Assembly: GCA_007118235.1 (NCBI GenBank)
Contig: SKRY01000287.1
Span: 1 to 6,883, forward strand
DNA: 6,883 nt
Direction of reading: 5' to 3'
Source: Candidatus Hydrogenedentota bacterium
GTDB lineage: Bacteria; Hydrogenedentota; Hydrogenedentia; Hydrogenedentales; SLHB01
Each line of letters opens with the position of its first letter. The first letter of the stretch is position 1. Below the pieces are notes generated by a model. The model was not told the DNA's origin. It saw nothing but the letters and a program-made list of their open reading frames with translations, and made no database searches. Below are positions 6,023 to 6,883 of the stretch, piece by piece. The position numbers were made by a program, and so were the translations under genes.

Positions 6023-6883
6023 CTTCGAGTTCGGCGCGTACACGGGGTCGGACACATTCTCGACCCGCATCGCCCCGTCCTTGCTGTAGGCGTGCACGGG
6101 GCATTTCGGCTTGTTGACCGGGATCTGCTTGTAGTTGACCCCCAGGCGGGCGCGGTGGGCATCCGCATAAGAGAAAAGACGGGCGAGCAACATCTTATCC
6201 GGGCTGGGTCCGATGCCCGGCACGAGGTTGTTCGGTTCGAACGCCGCCTGCTCGATCTCGGTGTGATAATCAGCCGGATTGCGGTTCAGCGTCAGCCGGC
6301 CGACCTCGTGCAGCGGGTAGTCCGCATGCGGCCACACCTTGGTGAGGTCGAACGGGTTGAACCGGTAGGTCTCGGCTTCATCAAACGGCATGATCTGCAC
6401 GTTCAGCGTCCAGGTCGGGTAATCACCGCGCTGAATCGCCTCGAACAGGTCGCGCTGGTGGTAGTCCGCATCGTCACCGGCGAGCCGGTCGGCCTCTTCT
6501 TGCGTTAGGAAATCGATGCCTTGGTCCGTCTTGAAGTGATACTTAACCCAGAAGCGCTCACCTTTGGCATTGACCCACATATAGGTGTGACTCGAGTAGC
6601 CGTTCATGTGCCGCCACGTCTTGGGAATCCCGCGATCGCCCAGCAGCCACGTGACCTGATGTGCGGACTCGGGCGACAAGGTCCAGAAGTCCCATTGCAT
6701 GTCATGGTCGCGCAGGCCGTTGTCCGCCCGGCGCTTCTGGGAGCGGATGAAGTGCTGGAACTTCATCGGGTCACGGAGAAAGAACACGGGCGTGTTATTG
6801 CCCACCATGTCGTAGTTGCCCTCGGTGGTGTAGAACTTCAAAGCGAAGCCGCGCGGGTCACGCCACGTGTCGGGGCTGCCGCG
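5729..6883 (-). CDS. katA: monofunctional haem catalase, clade 3, 5' end outside window
   Basis: This enzyme breaks hydrogen peroxide into water and oxygen using haem b, normally as a cytoplasmic tetramer. 384 residues are visible, and the frame runs off the right edge (RGSPDTWRDPRGFALKFYT...); roughly the first 100 residues, including the catalytic distal histidine, are not seen. Numbered from the window edge, GNNTPVFFLRD (28-38) holds the distal-pocket asparagine, and RLFSYADAHRARLG (235-248) holds the proximal haem-ligand tyrosine Y239 and its partner arginine. FWTLSPESAHQVTWLLGDRG and the SYADAHRARLG form are typical of small-subunit clade-3 enzymes such as Bacillus KatA. There is no C-terminal flavodoxin-like domain, so it is not a large-subunit type. 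No stop or frameshift interrupts it. Its final 97 codons are duplicated 2.1 kb away as a truncated copy. Confidence 0.95.
   Translation of the reverse strand, partial: RGSPDTWRDPRGFALKFYTTEGNYDMVGNNTPVFFLRDPMKFQHFIRSQKRRADNGLRDHDMQWDFWTLSPESAHQVTWLLGDRGIPKTWRHMNGYSSHTYMWVNAKGERFWVKYHFKTDQGIDFLTQEEADRLAGDDADYHQRDLFEAIQRGDYPTWTLNVQIMPFDEAETYRFNPFDLTKVWPHADYPLHEVGRLTLNRNPADYHTEIEQAAFEPNNLVPGIGPSPDKMLLARLFSYADAHRARLGVNYKQIPVNKPKCPVHAYSKDGAMRVENVSDPVYAPNSKGGPEADAARFPQAEVWGASGEFIRAAYTPRKDDDDWGQAGTLVREVMDDAARDRLVSNVAGHLKKGVTEPVLERALEYWRNIDKEIGDRIAKGVKGG

Noticed and set aside
5837..6508. Long + strand open frame antisense to catalase.
   Set aside because: It is the shadow of a high-G+C coding gene on the opposite strand, with no family resemblance and no ribosome binding site.
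1..6883. CRISPR arrays, tRNA genes, transposase or integrase genes.
   Set aside because: No regularly spaced repeats, cloverleaf sequences or recognisable recombinase motifs were seen on either strand.

Overview
The window is bacterial chromosomal DNA of moderately high G+C, and both of its ends cut through genes. The organism cannot be named from the sequence. It makes peptidoglycan and divides with FtsZ. The sparse murC-ftsQ-ftsZ order and the unusual FtsZ suggest an uncultured or deep-branching lineage (possibly PVC-like or a candidate phylum) rather than a well-studied model group. This is inference.

Region 1 (1-3544, + strand) is a piece of the division and cell wall (dcw) cluster: the 3' part of murC (UDP-MurNAc:L-alanine ligase), ftsQ starting on an ATGA overlap, and ftsZ 52 bases later behind a good Shine-Dalgarno sequence. 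A strong intrinsic terminator closes the unit. murB, ddl and ftsA, often found between these genes, are absent here. FtsZ has an intact GTPase core but differs from the family in three ways: about 16 extra residues in the loop matching the tubulin M-loop, a tail of about 197 residues, and a C-terminal-peptide-like motif that lies over 110 residues before the true end. The protein ends in a basic, possibly amphipathic segment.

Region 2 (about 3574-6883, genes on the - strand, converging on ftsZ) holds an intact clade-3 haem catalase (start outside the window), a gap with a very strong imperfect hairpin, an AI-2E/PerM-family membrane protein gene, and a truncated second copy of the catalase 3' end. 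The last 97 catalase codons plus 29 bases of 3' flank occur twice in direct orientation (3582-3904 and 5700-6022; 13 mismatches by my alignment), enclosing the membrane protein gene. This is the layout left by a single crossover insertion or by a tandem duplication followed by deletion. The membrane protein gene and its upstream gap are less G+C rich than the flanking genes, which fits acquired DNA.

No tRNA, rRNA, CRISPR array, transposase or integrase was found. The points most worth a second look are the unusual FtsZ with no adjacent ftsA, and the catalase duplication with its hairpin.
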